The notes below the pieces were generated by a model. The model did no database searches. It was not told where the DNA came from and was given only the letters and a program-made list of their open reading frames with translations. A stretch of DNA of 64,000 bases. Source: Cupriavidus necator (GTDB taxonomy: Bacteria > Pseudomonadota > Gammaproteobacteria > Burkholderiales > Burkholderiaceae). Location of the stretch: positions 4,030,001 through 4,094,000 of the forward strand of contig CP074381.1 in assembly GCA_022041995.1 (NCBI GenBank), in the 5' to 3' direction. This document shows, piece by piece, positions 10,594-19,665 of this stretch (position 1 is the first letter of the stretch; each line of letters starts with the position of its first letter). Made by a program: the position numbers and the translations under genes.

Positions 10594-12057
10594 ATGAGAC
10601 GCCAGCGCAAAGCGAAGATCGTTGCCACGCTTGGACCCGCAAGCACCGACATCGCGGTGATCCGCGAACTGTTCGAGGCGGGTGCCGACGTGTTCCGGCT
10701 GAACTTCAGCCACGGCACGCACGAAGACCACCGCGCGCGCTACGACGCCGTGCGCAAGATCGAGGCAGAGACCGGCCGCCCGATCGCGATCCTGGCCGAC
10801 CTGCAGGGCCCGAAGCTGCGCATCGGCACCTTCGCCGCCGGCAAGGTCGCGGTGCGCGCGGGCGATGGGTTCGTGCTCGACAGCGATCCCACCCCGGGCG
10901 ACGGCACCCGCGTCTACCTGCCGCATCCCGAACTGTTCGCCGCCGCGCAGCCGGGCCAGTCGCTGCTGATCGACGACGGCAAGGTACGCCTGTCGATCGA
11001 AGCGGTGACCACCGGCACCATCACCACGCGCGTGGTCAACAACGGCACGCTGTCCGACCGCAAGGGCGTGAACGTGCCCGACGCCGTGATCCCCATCCCC
11101 GCGCTGACCGAGAAGGACCGCAAGGACCTGGACTTCGCGCTGTCGCTGGGCGCTGACTGGATCGGCCTGTCGTTCGTGCAGCGCCCGTCCGACATCGTCG
11201 AAGCGCGCGAGATCGTCGGCACCCGTGCGGGCATCCTGTCCAAGATCGAGAAGCCGGCCGCGCTGCAGCAACTCGAAGAGATCGTGCGCGTGTCCGATTC
11301 CGTGATGGTGGCGCGCGGCGACCTCGGCGTAGAACTGCCGCCCGAGCGCGTGCCCGGCGTGCAGAAGCGCATCCTGCGCGTGTGCCGCCAGCTGGGCAAG
11401 CCGGTGGTGATCGCCACGCAGATGCTGGAATCGATGATCGACTCGCCGGTGCCGACCCGTGCCGAAGCGTCGGACGTGGCCAGCGCCATCTATGAAGGCG
11501 CCGACGCGGTGATGCTGTCGGCCGAGTCGGCCAACGGCCGCTACCCGGTGCCGGCGGTGTCGATGATGAACCGCATCGTCACCGAGGTGGAACGCGACCC
11601 GCTGTACCGCAACCTGCTCGATGCCCAGCATGAGACCCCGCTGAACACGCGCCAGGATGCAATCTGCGCGGCGCTGCGCGAAGTCACACAGATCATCGGC
11701 GCCGCCGCGACGGTGACCTACACGTCCTCGGGCGCCACCGCGCTGCGCGCCGCGCGTGAGCGGCCGTGCGCGCCGATCGTCAGCATCACGCCGAACCTGG
11801 AAATCGCGCGCCGCCTGGCAATTGCCTGGGGCGTCCACTCTACCGTGAGCCCGGATGTGCAGAGCGTGGATGAAATGGTCGAAGCCGCCACGCGCGCGGC
11901 GGTGGCCGAAGGTTATGCCGTGCCGGGCGACCAGATCACCATCGCCGCGGGGATGCCGTTCGGGCAAGGCGGGACCACCAACCTGCTGCGCGTGGCTGAA
12001 GTTGGCGCCAGCGCGGTGGCAACCGCGCCGGCTACGCGTGAGGCTGCCTTGGCCTGA
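10594..12057 (+). CDS. pyk: pyruvate kinase
   Basis: A 487-aa glycolytic enzyme transferring phosphate from phosphoenolpyruvate to ADP. The start KIVATLGPAS is the classic N-terminus. DLQGPKLRIG and the metal-binding segment SKIEKPAAL lead into MVARGDLGVELPPERVP (about residues 238-254). ATQMLESMIDSPVPTRAEASD (in part) forms the active-site end. The C-terminal domain begins at about 340. Its position after the glycerate kinase gene completes glyoxylate to pyruvate. AAGAGGAGA precedes the ATG. This is probably the second, pathway-linked pyk of the genome. Confidence 0.96.
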   Translation: MRRQRKAKIVATLGPASTDIAVIRELFEAGADVFRLNFSHGTHEDHRARYDAVRKIEAETGRPIAILADLQGPKLRIGTFAAGKVAVRAGDGFVLDSDPTPGDGTRVYLPHPELFAAAQPGQSLLIDDGKVRLSIEAVTTGTITTRVVNNGTLSDRKGVNVPDAVIPIPALTEKDRKDLDFALSLGADWIGLSFVQRPSDIVEAREIVGTRAGILSKIEKPAALQQLEEIVRVSDSVMVARGDLGVELPPERVPGVQKRILRVCRQLGKPVVIATQMLESMIDSPVPTRAEASDVASAIYEGADAVMLSAESANGRYPVPAVSMMNRIVTEVERDPLYRNLLDAQHETPLNTRQDAICAALREVTQIIGAAATVTYTSSGATALRAARERPCAPIVSITPNLEIARRLAIAWGVHSTVSPDVQSVDEMVEAATRAAVAEGYAVPGDQITIAAGMPFGQGGTTNLLRVAEVGASAVATAPATREAALA

Positions 12058-12102
12058 CAGCGCTGCTTGCGTTCCCGTCCCGGAACGTTCAGGTCATGAC
12101 GG

Positions 12103-12132
12103 AACCGGGTGCAAACCCGGTTTCTTTGTTTT
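12103..12132 (+). terminator. rho-independent terminator after pyk
   Basis: Perfect stem AACCGGGT / ACCCGGTT with loop GCAA, followed by TCTTTGTTTT. It closes the gcl-to-pyk transcription unit. Confidence 0.88.
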
Positions 12133-12303
12133 GCCGCACACCGCCTGCGCTGCCCGTCTCCAGGGTAAGTGGGTGGTGTTTTTTTGGCGTGCCTGGCAGG
12201 CGTGATTGTCTGGCCTGGGGCCCGGCCAGAACCGGCACCTGACCCCGGATTGCTATACTGATCGACACCCTCCCCCTGCAATTCCCCTACCCCCGGAGCC
12301 CCC

Positions 12304-13170
12304 ATGCGCCTAGATGACGAAGCCGAAAGCCAGCACGTTGAAGACCGCCGTGGCGGATTCGGCGGTGTCGGCGGCAAGACCATCGGCATCGGCACGGTCA
12401 TCGTCGCGCTGGCGGCGTCGTACTTCTTTGGCATCGACCCGATGCTGATCATGCAGGGCGCGTCGGTGCTGCAGGGCTCCGGCCCACAGCAACAGCAGCA
12501 GGCCAACCGCCCGCCGGCGACGGACCAGATGACGGTGTTCACGCGCAAGGTGCTGGGCAATACCGAGCGCACCTGGCAGCACATCTTTGAAACCCAGCTG
12601 AACCGCCGCTATGCGCCCCCCACGCTGGTGCTGTTCTCGGGCGCCACGCCCACGGCGTGCGGCACCGGTCAGTCGGCGATGGGACCGTTCTACTGCCCCG
12701 GCGACCAGAAGGTCTATATCGACCTGGCCTTCTATGACGAGCTGCGCCAGCGCTTCGGCGCCAGCGGCGACTTTGCCCAGGCCTATGTGATCGCGCACGA
12801 GATCGGCCACCATGTGCAGAACCTGCTGGGCGTATCGGACAAGGTCGACAGCGCGCGCCGCCGCATGGGCGAGGCGCAGGCCAACCAGCTGTCGGTGCGT
12901 ATGGAACTGCAGGCCGACTGCCTGGCAGGTGTCTGGGCCGCCACCGCGCAGCGCGCCAACCAGCAGTTGCTGGAGCCCGGCGATGTCGAAGAAGGCCTGA
13001 AGGCCGCCGCCGCGATCGGCGACGACCGGCTGCAGCGCCAGTCGCAGGGCTATGTCGTGCCGGAGGCCTTTACCCACGGCTCCAGCGAGCAGCGCGTGCG
13101 CTGGCTGCGCCGCGGCATTGAGTCCGGCGATATCCGCAAGTGCGATACCTTCGCCTCGCGCGACCTGTAA
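12304..13170 (+). CDS. ypfJ: neutral zinc metallopeptidase, YpfJ family
   Basis: A 288-aa protein of the putative neutral zinc metallopeptidase family. It begins MRLDDEAES, followed by a Gly-rich stretch and one hydrophobic segment (about residues 28-45). The metal site is HEIGHH in YVIAHEIGHHVQN (about residues 161-173). Further family blocks are MELQADCLAGVW and the C-terminal FTHGSSEQRVRWL. The TM segment suggests a membrane-anchored enzyme facing the periplasm. Substrate unknown. A Pro/Gln-rich linker lies between the anchor and the catalytic part. A TATACT box at 12254-12259 may be its -10. Confidence 0.93.
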   Translation: MRLDDEAESQHVEDRRGGFGGVGGKTIGIGTVIVALAASYFFGIDPMLIMQGASVLQGSGPQQQQQANRPPATDQMTVFTRKVLGNTERTWQHIFETQLNRRYAPPTLVLFSGATPTACGTGQSAMGPFYCPGDQKVYIDLAFYDELRQRFGASGDFAQAYVIAHEIGHHVQNLLGVSDKVDSARRRMGEAQANQLSVRMELQADCLAGVWAATAQRANQQLLEPGDVEEGLKAAAAIGDDRLQRQSQGYVVPEAFTHGSSEQRVRWLRRGIESGDIRKCDTFASRDL

Positions 13171-13454
13171 CCGAGGGCTCCGCCCCCGACGTCCGAGGGG
13201 TGCCGGCAATGTGACGCTTGCGTTGTCCGGCGCCGCGGTGCACGCCGGCCCCGGTCGACGGGCCACGCGCCCCCTGACCGACAGGCGACCCGACACGCGG
13301 CCGCGCCGGCAACATCGGCCCAGCTTTGCCGCGACTTGCCGCCTCTTGCCGCTTAGCCTTGCGGCGTCTCCACACCCAAGCCGTTCCGTTCCAACCGCAC
13401 CGGAGCCACGGCCGATCTTCACTTGCCGTGCGCCCGTGCCAGCCCTGACCTGAC
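13171..13454. other. intergenic region with no recognised gene
   Basis: This stretch between the metallopeptidase and the RND remnant has very high GC and only shadow frames. No terminator or promoter stands out. Confidence 0.5.
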
Positions 13455-14075
13455 ATGGCGTCGTTTTTCCTGAAGCGCCCGGCGTTTGCCTGGGTGCCGG
13501 CCATCCTGACGGCCAGCCGGTGCCCGCGCTGGACCTGAAGATCGACTACCGCAAGGCCGAAGCCTTCGGTGTCGATGCAGATACCGTGCACCACACGCTG
13601 TCGGCCACGCTGGGCTCGCGCTATATCGACGAAGTGGCGCGCGAGGGCCGCGTGCGGCGCGTGATCCTGCAGGCCGACGCGCCCTTCCGCATGCAGCCGG
13701 ACCAGCTCGCGCGCGTGCACGTGCGCAACGCACACGGCGCGATGGTGTCGCTGGCCGCGTTCGCCTCGCTGGAATGGGGACGCGGCGAGGTCACGCTGGA
13801 GCGCTTCGACGCGCGCGGCGCGCCAGCGGCTGCGGCCGGTGGTGATGACCTCGCTGGCCTTTGTGCTGGGCGTGGTGCCGCTGGCGCTCAGCACCGGCCC
13901 GGGCGCGGGTGCGCAGCAGGCGGTCGGCACCGGCGTGCTGGGCGGCATGCTGGGTGCGACGGTGCTGGGTACGCTGGCGGTGCCGCTGCTCTATGCAGCG
14001 ATCGCGCGCAGGTTGCCGCGCGCGCAGCCAGAACCAGGACACGACGCGACAGCCACGCAGCCGCCTTCAGCATGA
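13455..14075 (+). pseudogene. gutted RND efflux transporter gene
   Basis: Three separate pieces of one inner-membrane RND (HAE1/AcrB-type) pump are joined here. The N-terminus MASFFLKRPAFAWV (13455) breaks off within about 20 codons. A porter-domain piece with KIDYRKAEAFGVD, GSRYIDE and VHVRNAHGAMV covers about 13517-13815. A C-terminal piece with PVVMTSLAFVLGVVPLAL and GTGVLGGMLGATVLGTL runs to TGA 14073. A full gene would be about 3.1 kb, so roughly 2.5 kb is missing in two internal deletions. No membrane fusion or outer-membrane partner remains. It cannot make a pump. Confidence 0.85.
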
Positions 14076-14233
14076 GGGGCATGCCTGCGCGCTGACGCGG
14101 TCACGAGCGGACGGAAGAGAAAAGCGCCTGCCTGGCGAAGAGAGAAGGAGGAGGAGGTCAGCCGGGCAGGCGGGAGAGAAAACTTGCGGCCACCGCAGTG
14201 GCCGCACGAGGTCTTTGGGAAGACCTGCGAGGA

Positions 14234-14647
14234 TCAGACGCGATAGCCGTACAGCGAACCGTCACCCGAGCGGGAATTGTCGAGCGCACGATCGGCAATA
14301 TCACCGGTGAAGGTGTGCGTACCTTCGCTGAAGGTATCGAACTTGCCTTGCTTGGAGATCTCGCCACTGAAGCTATGCGAGCCTTCGGTGAAGCTGTCGA
14401 ACTTGCCGTCGCGGCGCGAGCCTTCCGAGTACGGGTCGAAGCGGCCGGTGCGGGCTCCGTCCGTGTACGTATCGAACTTGCCTTGCTTGGCGCCGTCCGT
14501 ATACACATCGTACTTGCCGGCCTTCAGCGCATCGGCATACACATCAAACTTGCCAACCTTGCTGGCAGCGGGGGCAGCCAACGCCACAGCGGACGCAGCG
14601 ACAGCCGCGAACACGAGCGCGCCGCCAAGGATACGTCTGGCGATCAT
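14234..14647 (-). CDS. exported protein with GKFD-x-Y/F-x-D/E-G repeats
   Basis: A 137-aa protein with an N-terminal signal peptide (IARRILGGALVFAAVAAS, likely cut after ALAAPA). The mature part is built of about seven short repeats of the form GKFDxYTDGA: GKFDVYADAL, GKYDVYTDGA, GKFDTYTDGA, GRFDPYSEGS, GKFDSFTEGS and GKFDTFSEGT. Spacing is about 12-20 residues. ATG 14647 is used because AAGGAGT lies 5-6 bases upstream; the ATG at 14662 overlaps that ribosome site. The family is not recognised. Repeats with Asp and aromatic residues suggest a small periplasmic, possibly metal-binding, beta-repeat protein; this is inference. Confidence 0.8.
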   Translation of the reverse strand: MIARRILGGALVFAAVAASAVALAAPAASKVGKFDVYADALKAGKYDVYTDGAKQGKFDTYTDGARTGRFDPYSEGSRRDGKFDSFTEGSHSFSGEISKQGKFDTFSEGTHTFTGDIADRALDNSRSGDGSLYGYRV

Positions 14648-14927
14648 TTGGGACTCCTTCAACTGATTCGTCGTTCTTTCTTGTATGGACCGGGATGAGA
14701 CTCCGGCCGCTCTGCAATCTATGTTGCGATGCGAGCACGGACTGAAGATTAGTCACAGTCCGCGCAAGCAGAAATACCGCTGCGACGAATGGTGCGTTGC
14801 GAGTCGTGAAACGACTGGCTTGCCGACGAATGGTGTCGATGGATCGCCGGACACATCCGGCGCAGGATGTGCCTGCGTGGCCCCGGCAGCACGCCTCAGA
14901 CGGCTGGGGTGCGGCTCAGGATGCGGC

Positions 14928-15347
14928 TCAAAGCGTGTACTGGCCGCTGGCTTCCGGCTGGAACGCGATCCCGGCGACACTCACCTGCTGCTCGCGGCCG
15001 TCGGGTAGCCGGTAGCTGACGGTCTGCCCGGCGCGCGCGCCGAGCAGCGCCTGGCCCACCGGCGACAGTACCGACAGCCGGCCGGCATCAAAGTCGGCCG
15101 CGTCGGGGTACACCAGCGTCCAGTTGCGCGGGGCCTGCTCGCCCGGCAGGTTGCAGACCAGGCGCGTGTTCATGGTGACGACGTCGGTCGGGATCTCTTC
15201 GGGCGCGACGATGGTGGCGCGCGCCAGCAGGTTGTCGAGCATGTCCTCAAGCTGCGCCGAACCGGCGCGGCTGGCGATGCGCTCCAGGCGGGTCACGTCG
15301 AGTTCGGTCAGGTACAGGGTGGCGGTATTCGTTTTGGTGGCCGTCAT
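14928..15347 (-). CDS. rnk: regulator of nucleoside diphosphate kinase (GreA/GreB-like)
   Basis: A 139-aa Rnk-type protein. It has a short N-terminal helical region (LYLTELDVTRLERIA) and a C-terminal GreA/GreB FKBP-like domain with LPGEQAPRNWTLVYP and LSVLSPVGQALLGARAGQ. It binds RNA polymerase near the secondary channel but lacks the long Gre coiled coil. The start follows AGGACCCGCC on the minus strand. It is monocistronic by position. Confidence 0.92.
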   Translation of the reverse strand: MTATKTNTATLYLTELDVTRLERIASRAGSAQLEDMLDNLLARATIVAPEEIPTDVVTMNTRLVCNLPGEQAPRNWTLVYPDAADFDAGRLSVLSPVGQALLGARAGQTVSYRLPDGREQQVSVAGIAFQPEASGQYTL

Positions 15348-15882
15348 GGCGGGTCCTCCGGCAGTCAGGTGGTTGGCGCGGCCCGGCCAGCATGGCAGGC
15401 GGCGGCGGTCAGGTCTTGCCCGCTGGCGTGCCGCGCAGCAGCGCGGACATCAACGGATCGGCGAACGCCTTGCGGCGATTGCCGGCAACAACGGAAACGC
15501 TGGCTCGGGCCCGGTTCGGCCCGGGCCCCGCTGGTGGGAGACGAATCAGGCTGGGAACCGGGCGGAATCAGGCGGTGCGCTGATCCGGCGGGGAGAGACG
15601 CGCATCGCGCGCTGGGGCAGGATGCTGGTCGTGGCGATCGCACACGCGTGCGCGCGGCCGGTCCGCATCAGGCGGACAGGCGCATCGGGCATCGGCGTCA
15701 GGCGATCAGTCATGGTCATGCAGAAGGTTTGATAAGGGGCAGCGGATGGTTCTCTGAACAGGCGAGCCGCGTAAGTCATTGCTCACTACCTCGCTCGCTG
15801 GCTGCGCTGCCGCCGCGCCCGTGCACCGCAGTGGTGCGATCACGGGAGCAGTCATCGTAGCATAGTGACGCGACTGCGCGCG
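15348..15882. other. intergenic region with no convincing gene
   Basis: About 530 bases between rnk and the MerR gene. Open frames exist on both strands but have no recognisable residues, and no ribosome site supports them. No clear regulatory element was found. Confidence 0.45.
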
Positions 15883-16338
15883 TCACCCGTCGGCAGCATG
15901 CCCGGCCTCGTGCGCGCCCGCATGGCATTCGCAGGCCGCGCCGGCGGCGGCCTGCTGCAGATTCTGCAGGATGCCGCACTCACTGGCGGGCTGGTGGTGG
16001 TGGCAGGTCTCGCGCAGCGCGCGCAACTGCCCTTCCAGCGCCTCCAGCGCCACCCGCTGCGCGTGGATCTGCGCAATCTGGCGGTCCAGCAGCGTATTGA
16101 TGTCATCGCAGTCCTGCGACGGATTGCGCTCGAACTCACGCAGCCGCCGCACATCCGACAGGCCCATGCCGAGCGAGCGGCAGTGGCGCACGAAATTCAG
16201 CTGGACCAGGTGGCCGTCGTCATAGCAGCGATAGCCGTTGGCCTCGCGCCGCGGCGCGTCGAGCAGGCCTTCGCGTTCGTAATAGCGGATGGTCTCGACA
16301 TCGCAGCCGCTGCTATGGGAGAGTTCGCCGATGCGCAT
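15883..16338 (-). CDS. cadR: MerR family Cd(II)/Pb(II)-responsive regulator
   Basis: A 151-aa MerR-type activator. The N-terminal HTH reads RIGELSHSSGCDVETIRYYE. A long dimer helix follows. The sensor cysteines sit where CadR/PbrR proteins have them: Cys in SQDCDDINTLLD (about residue 77), Cys in LRETCHHH (about 112) and ECGIL (about 121). The tail CECHAGAHEAGH is Cys/His-rich, as in Cd/Pb sensors. The ACCCTGTA-N5-TACAGGGT operator lies 22 bases upstream of its start, so it is probably autoregulated. No P-type ATPase is adjacent. pbrR is an equally good name. Confidence 0.9.
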   Translation of the reverse strand: MRIGELSHSSGCDVETIRYYEREGLLDAPRREANGYRCYDDGHLVQLNFVRHCRSLGMGLSDVRRLREFERNPSQDCDDINTLLDRQIAQIHAQRVALEALEGQLRALRETCHHHQPASECGILQNLQQAAAGAACECHAGAHEAGHAADG

Positions 16339-16359
16339 GGTGCCTGGTCCTCGCTTTGT

Positions 16360-16380
16360 ACCCTGTAATGACTACAGGGT
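16360..16380. promoter_or_regulatory. MerR-type operator
   Basis: ACCCTGTA (16360-16367), a 5-bp spacer and TACAGGGT (16373-16380) form a perfect inverted repeat between cadR and the divergent secreted-protein gene. MerR proteins bind such dyads between -35 and -10 boxes. It could serve both directions. Confidence 0.8.
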
Positions 16381-16541
16381 TAGCAATAGTGTAGGCCAGC
16401 CCGGCAGGTCTTGCAGGAATGACGGAAGCAGCACACCCAGAGTGAGTGACGCCGGCGTGCGACGGGCCCTGCGGGCGGCGCCTGCGCCATGCCGCATCCT
16501 GTAGAATTCCTTCCACATCTACCCATAAGCCATCCCCCTTC

Positions 16542-16886
16542 GTGCGCTCCCTCCGGCTACTCCTGCTGGTCATGATGCTGGCCTTCCTGCCCCTGCCGGG
16601 CTGGGCGGCAGCGTTCGCGCACGCCGTGGTGGCCACCGGCGAAGTGTCGGCCGCGCCTGCGGCCGACATCGGTAACGATGACGCTGCCGCAGCGGGCGAG
16701 CCGTCGCCCGCTTCCGAAGCCGCGGAGCCGCAGTGGCAGCCCGGCGCCGACCTTGCCGAGCAGCTGCTGCCGGCATCTCCCTTGCGCCTGGCCGCCTGGG
16801 GCGGCCGCGCCGGACCGCCGCGCTATGCCGGCGCCCCGCTGCCCGAGCCCGACCTGCCACGGCTGCCGCGTCCGCCGAGCGCCTGA
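16542..16886 (+). CDS. small exported protein, unknown
   Basis: A 114-aa protein if the GTG at 16542 is used. That start gives a normal signal peptide (RSLRLLLLVMMLAFLPLPGW, cleavage near AAA). The mature part is Ala/Pro-rich and low in complexity, with no domain recognised. It is divergent from the metal regulator cadR, so metal control is possible but unproven. A longer upstream frame (from 16446) would bury the signal peptide and is not favoured. Confidence 0.6.
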   Translation: MRSLRLLLLVMMLAFLPLPGWAAAFAHAVVATGEVSAAPAADIGNDDAAAAGEPSPASEAAEPQWQPGADLAEQLLPASPLRLAAWGGRAGPPRYAGAPLPEPDLPRLPRPPSA

Positions 16887-17011
16887 GTCCCACGGGCGCG
16901 GCGTGGCCGCGCCCGCCTGTTCCTGCGTGCCGCGCCTGAGCGTGCGGCGCGCGTCCGCGGCCCGTCCGCATCCTGGCTGTACCGCCCGACACACCACTGC
17001 TCCATACACAC

Positions 17012-17890
17012 ATGAAACGCGTATTGCTTTTCCTGGCGACCAACCTCGCCGTCATGCTTGTCCTCAGCATCACCGCCAGCGTGCTGGGGGTGAACCGCTT
17101 CCTGACCGCCAACGGCCTGAACCTGGGCACGCTGCTGGCATTCGCCGCCCTGATGGGCTTCGGTGGCGCATTTATTTCGCTGCTGATGTCCAAGACCATC
17201 GCCAAGTGGTCGACCGGCGCGCAGGTCATCACGCATCCCAGCACCAGCACCGAGCTGTGGCTGGTGCAGACCGTTGAAAATCTGGCGCAGCGTGCCGGCC
17301 TGCCGATGCCGGAAGTTGCCATCTACGATGGCGAACCCAATGCCTTCGCCACCGGCGCGACCAGGAACAGCTCGCTGGTAGCGGTCTCCACCGGCCTGCT
17401 GCAATCGATGTCCCATGAAGAAGTGGAGGCCGTGCTGGCGCACGAGGTCGCACACGTGGCCAACGGCGACATGGTCACGCTGACGCTGATCCAGGGCGTG
17501 GTCAACACCTTCGTGATCTTCCTGGCGCGCGTGGTCGGCTACTTCGTCGATTCGATGCTGCGCAAGAACGACGAGGAATCGAGCGGCCCGGGCATTGGCT
17601 ACATGGTCACGGTGATCGTCTGCGAGCTTGTGTTCGGCATCCTGGCCAGCATCATCGTGGCCTGGTTCTCGCGCCGCCGCGAGTTCCGTGCCGATGCGGG
17701 CGCGGCCGGCATGATGGGCACGCCCGTGCCGATGGTGGCGGCATTGCGCCGCCTGGGCGGCCTGGAGCCGGATGGACTGCCGCAGAACATGCAGGCAATG
17801 GGCATTGCCGGCGGCAAGTCGTGGATGGCGCTGTTCTCCAGCCACCCGCCGATCGAGCAGCGCATTGCCGCGCTGCAGTCGGCGCGCTGA
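17012..17890 (+). CDS. htpX: membrane protease HtpX
   Basis: A 292-aa M48 zinc protease for quality control of inner-membrane proteins. Two N-terminal TM segments (about residues 5-22 and 34-56) precede the zinc motif [10 protein letters not shown] (about 148-157). Two more TM segments (about 165-185 and 200-220) follow, and the third ligand Glu is in [12 protein letters not shown]. The order [15 protein letters not shown] at the start and [12 protein letters not shown] at the end is typical. Heat or membrane stress normally induces it; no heat-shock promoter was read here. Confidence 0.96.
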   Translation: MKRVLLFLATNLAVMLVLSITASVLGVNRFLTANGLNLGTLLAFAALMGFGGAFISLLMSKTIAKWSTGAQVITHPSTSTELWLVQTVENLAQRAGLPMPEVAIYDGEPNAFATGATRNSSLVAVSTGLLQSMSHEEVEAVLAHEVAHVANGDMVTLTLIQGVVNTFVIFLARVVGYFVDSMLRKNDEESSGPGIGYMVTVIVCELVFGILASIIVAWFSRRREFRADAGAAGMMGTPVPMVAALRRLGGLEPDGLPQNMQAMGIAGGKSWMALFSSHPPIEQRIAALQSAR

Positions 17891-17906
17891 TCGCTGATAC
17901 CAGACG

Positions 17907-18311
17907 CTATTCGAACACCCGGCCGCGCAGCGACTTGACCTGGCCGCGCTGGCTCTTGCTGTCCAGCCGGCGCCGGCGCGAGGCCAGGGTCGGCCGCGTG
18001 GGCCGGCGCACGCGCGGCGGCGTGGCCACGCTGCGCACCAGTTCGTGCAGCCGCCGCACCGCTTCGTCGCGGTTCTGGTCGAGGCTGCGGAACTGCTGCG
18101 CCTTGATCACCACCACGCCGTCGCGCGTGATGCGGTGGTCGTGCAGCGCCAGCAGGCGCTCCTTGTGGTCGGGCGCGAGCGAGGAGGCATGCACGTCATA
18201 GCGCAGGTGCACGGCATTTGACACCTTGTTGATGTTCTGGCCGCCCGCACCCTGCGCCCGGATCGCAGTGATCAGGTATTCGTGATGGGGGATGACTAGG
18301 TCGTCGGTCAT
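17907..18311 (-). CDS. arfB: alternative ribosome-rescue peptidyl-tRNA hydrolase ArfB
   Basis: A 134-aa class-I release-factor-like protein (YaeJ). The catalytic GGQ is in RAQGAGGQNINKVSNAVHLR (about residues 18-37). The basic C-terminal tail (RVRRPTRPTLASRRRRLDSK) inserts in the empty mRNA channel of stalled ribosomes. ATG 18311 matches family starts (MTDDLVIPHHEY). It converges with htpX, 16 bases apart. Confidence 0.93.
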   Translation of the reverse strand: MTDDLVIPHHEYLITAIRAQGAGGQNINKVSNAVHLRYDVHASSLAPDHKERLLALHDHRITRDGVVVIKAQQFRSLDQNRDEAVRRLHELVRSVATPPRVRRPTRPTLASRRRRLDSKSQRGQVKSLRGRVFE

Positions 18312-18339
18312 GGCGGGATCATAGCAAGCGCCGGTGGCA

Positions 18340-19121
18340 CTACCGCCACGCATAGCCGATGCCGACCCCGTAAGTGACCTGGTTGCGCGTGCCGCGCTGG
18401 GTCACGATGGGACTGTCGGCGGCATCGCTGGTCAGGCGCTGGCCGTACACCATTGCACCCCCATACCAGTGCTTGTCAAACTGGTAGATCAACGCCAGCC
18501 AGCCGGTGAACTGTTCCAGGCCCCGCCCGGGTTATAGCCTGGCAGGCCGCTGGCCGCCGAATCCGACGGGGTGACGCCGAAATAGGTGCGGTTGAAACTG
18601 CCGCTGACCCAGGTCGCGCCCAGTCCGACTCCCGCATAGACCCGCGGGTGCAGCGGCACCCACAGCGAACCCGTTGCAGCGATATGCGTGCCGCCATAGA
18701 CGATGCCGGCATTGGTCATCACGTTGACAGCCGCCGCGCAACCGCCAGGGGACGCGGCCCTGGTTCAGGTATTCATAGCCGATGAAGCCGCCAGCCTCGA
18801 CCGTGGTGTCGATCTCGTGCATGCGCGAGACCACCGGATCGTCCAGGTTATTGCGGCCCAGGCGCAACCCGACTGCCGGTCCCCACTGGAAACCGGTAAG
18901 CCCGCCAAAGTTGAACTGCGCATAGGGACCGTACCATTCCAGCAGCCGGCCACCCGGCGTGACATAGCGCAGGCCCGGCACCACGCCGATCATGCGGTCC
19001 TTGCCGCCGGCAAACTCGGTGGTGGAGCCGATGCCAAGCCCGGCCATATTGGGAAGCGAACCCGGCAGGCTCAGCGGTGCGGCGGGTACAGCGGTTGCCG
19101 CGCCAGCGAGCGACAATGCCA
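18340..19121 (-). pseudogene. MipA/OmpV family outer-membrane protein (frameshifted)
   Basis: Read across three frames, this gives a complete MipA/OmpV-like beta-barrel of about 260 aa. Pieces in order are VVPGLRYVTPGGRLLEWYGP, LRLGRNNLDDPVV and GGFIGYEYLNQGRVPW. A frame change at about 18730-18745 leads to NVMTNAGIVYGG and YAGVGLGATWVSGSF. A second change at about 18521 leads to EQFTGWLALIYQFDKHWYGG and the end GVGIGYAWR. The second break is repaired by one extra C in the C4 run 18521-18524; the first needs a 2-base gain or 1-base loss. Either a young pseudogene or partly a sequencing artefact. Confidence 0.8.
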
Positions 19122-19242
19122 TGAGGTTTCCGGGAGCGCGCACACGGCCCGCCGCGTGAGATTGCGTGGATCGGGTGAATTTATCAGCACTGGAGCGCCT
19201 CCCGGCGAGGTGCGTGCTAAAAGTTTTCAGCTGGTGATTTAA

Positions 19243-19665
19243 GCCGCGCCCGCTGGGCTGACCGGCCTGACCAACTGCCGCGAGTTCGAGGCGCGCTTCG
19301 GCATCGAATACGAGCACTGCCTGCGCGACAAGACGCCGATGTCGATGCTGATGATCGATATCGACCGCTTCAAGCGCATCAACGACAACCGGGGCCACGC
19401 CAGCGGCGACCGCGTGCTGAGGAAGCTGGCCGACGTGGTGCGCGCGACCGTGCGCGCCATCGACAGTGGCGGCACGCGTGGGCCAGCGATGATCGCGTGT
19501 CGGAGCCCGCCGGCACGAACTGACAGCCGGTGCATGCACTTGCTTCAGGGCCAGCACAAGCACCATCGCACTACAAGTCGGGAAGAAATTTGGCGCGCCA
19601 TGCAGGACGTGGCTGGGCACTGGGAGGAAATCGTGCTTTGGCCACCCCGCAAGGCGCGTTCATAG
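19243..19665 (+). pseudogene. GGDEF (diguanylate cyclase) domain fragment
   Basis: The frame opens right after a TAA and reads LTGLTNCREFEARF, then MSMLMIDIDRFKRINDNRGHASGDRVLRKLA (in part). This is the N-terminal half of a GGDEF domain, including the metal-binding DIDRFK. It stops before the GG(D/E)EF active-site motif; the last about 55 codons look unrelated. No start codon or sensor domain remains. It lies at the presumed left edge of the island and was probably cut by the insertion. Confidence 0.75.
19590..19599. other. candidate attL: copy of the tRNA-Arg 3' end
   Basis: TTGGCGCGCC here matches 60822-60831, which spans the CCA and acceptor end of tRNA-Arg. It lies where host-like DNA gives way to lower-GC island DNA. 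Ten bases is short and could be chance in GC-rich DNA, so this is a proposal. Confidence 0.4.
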
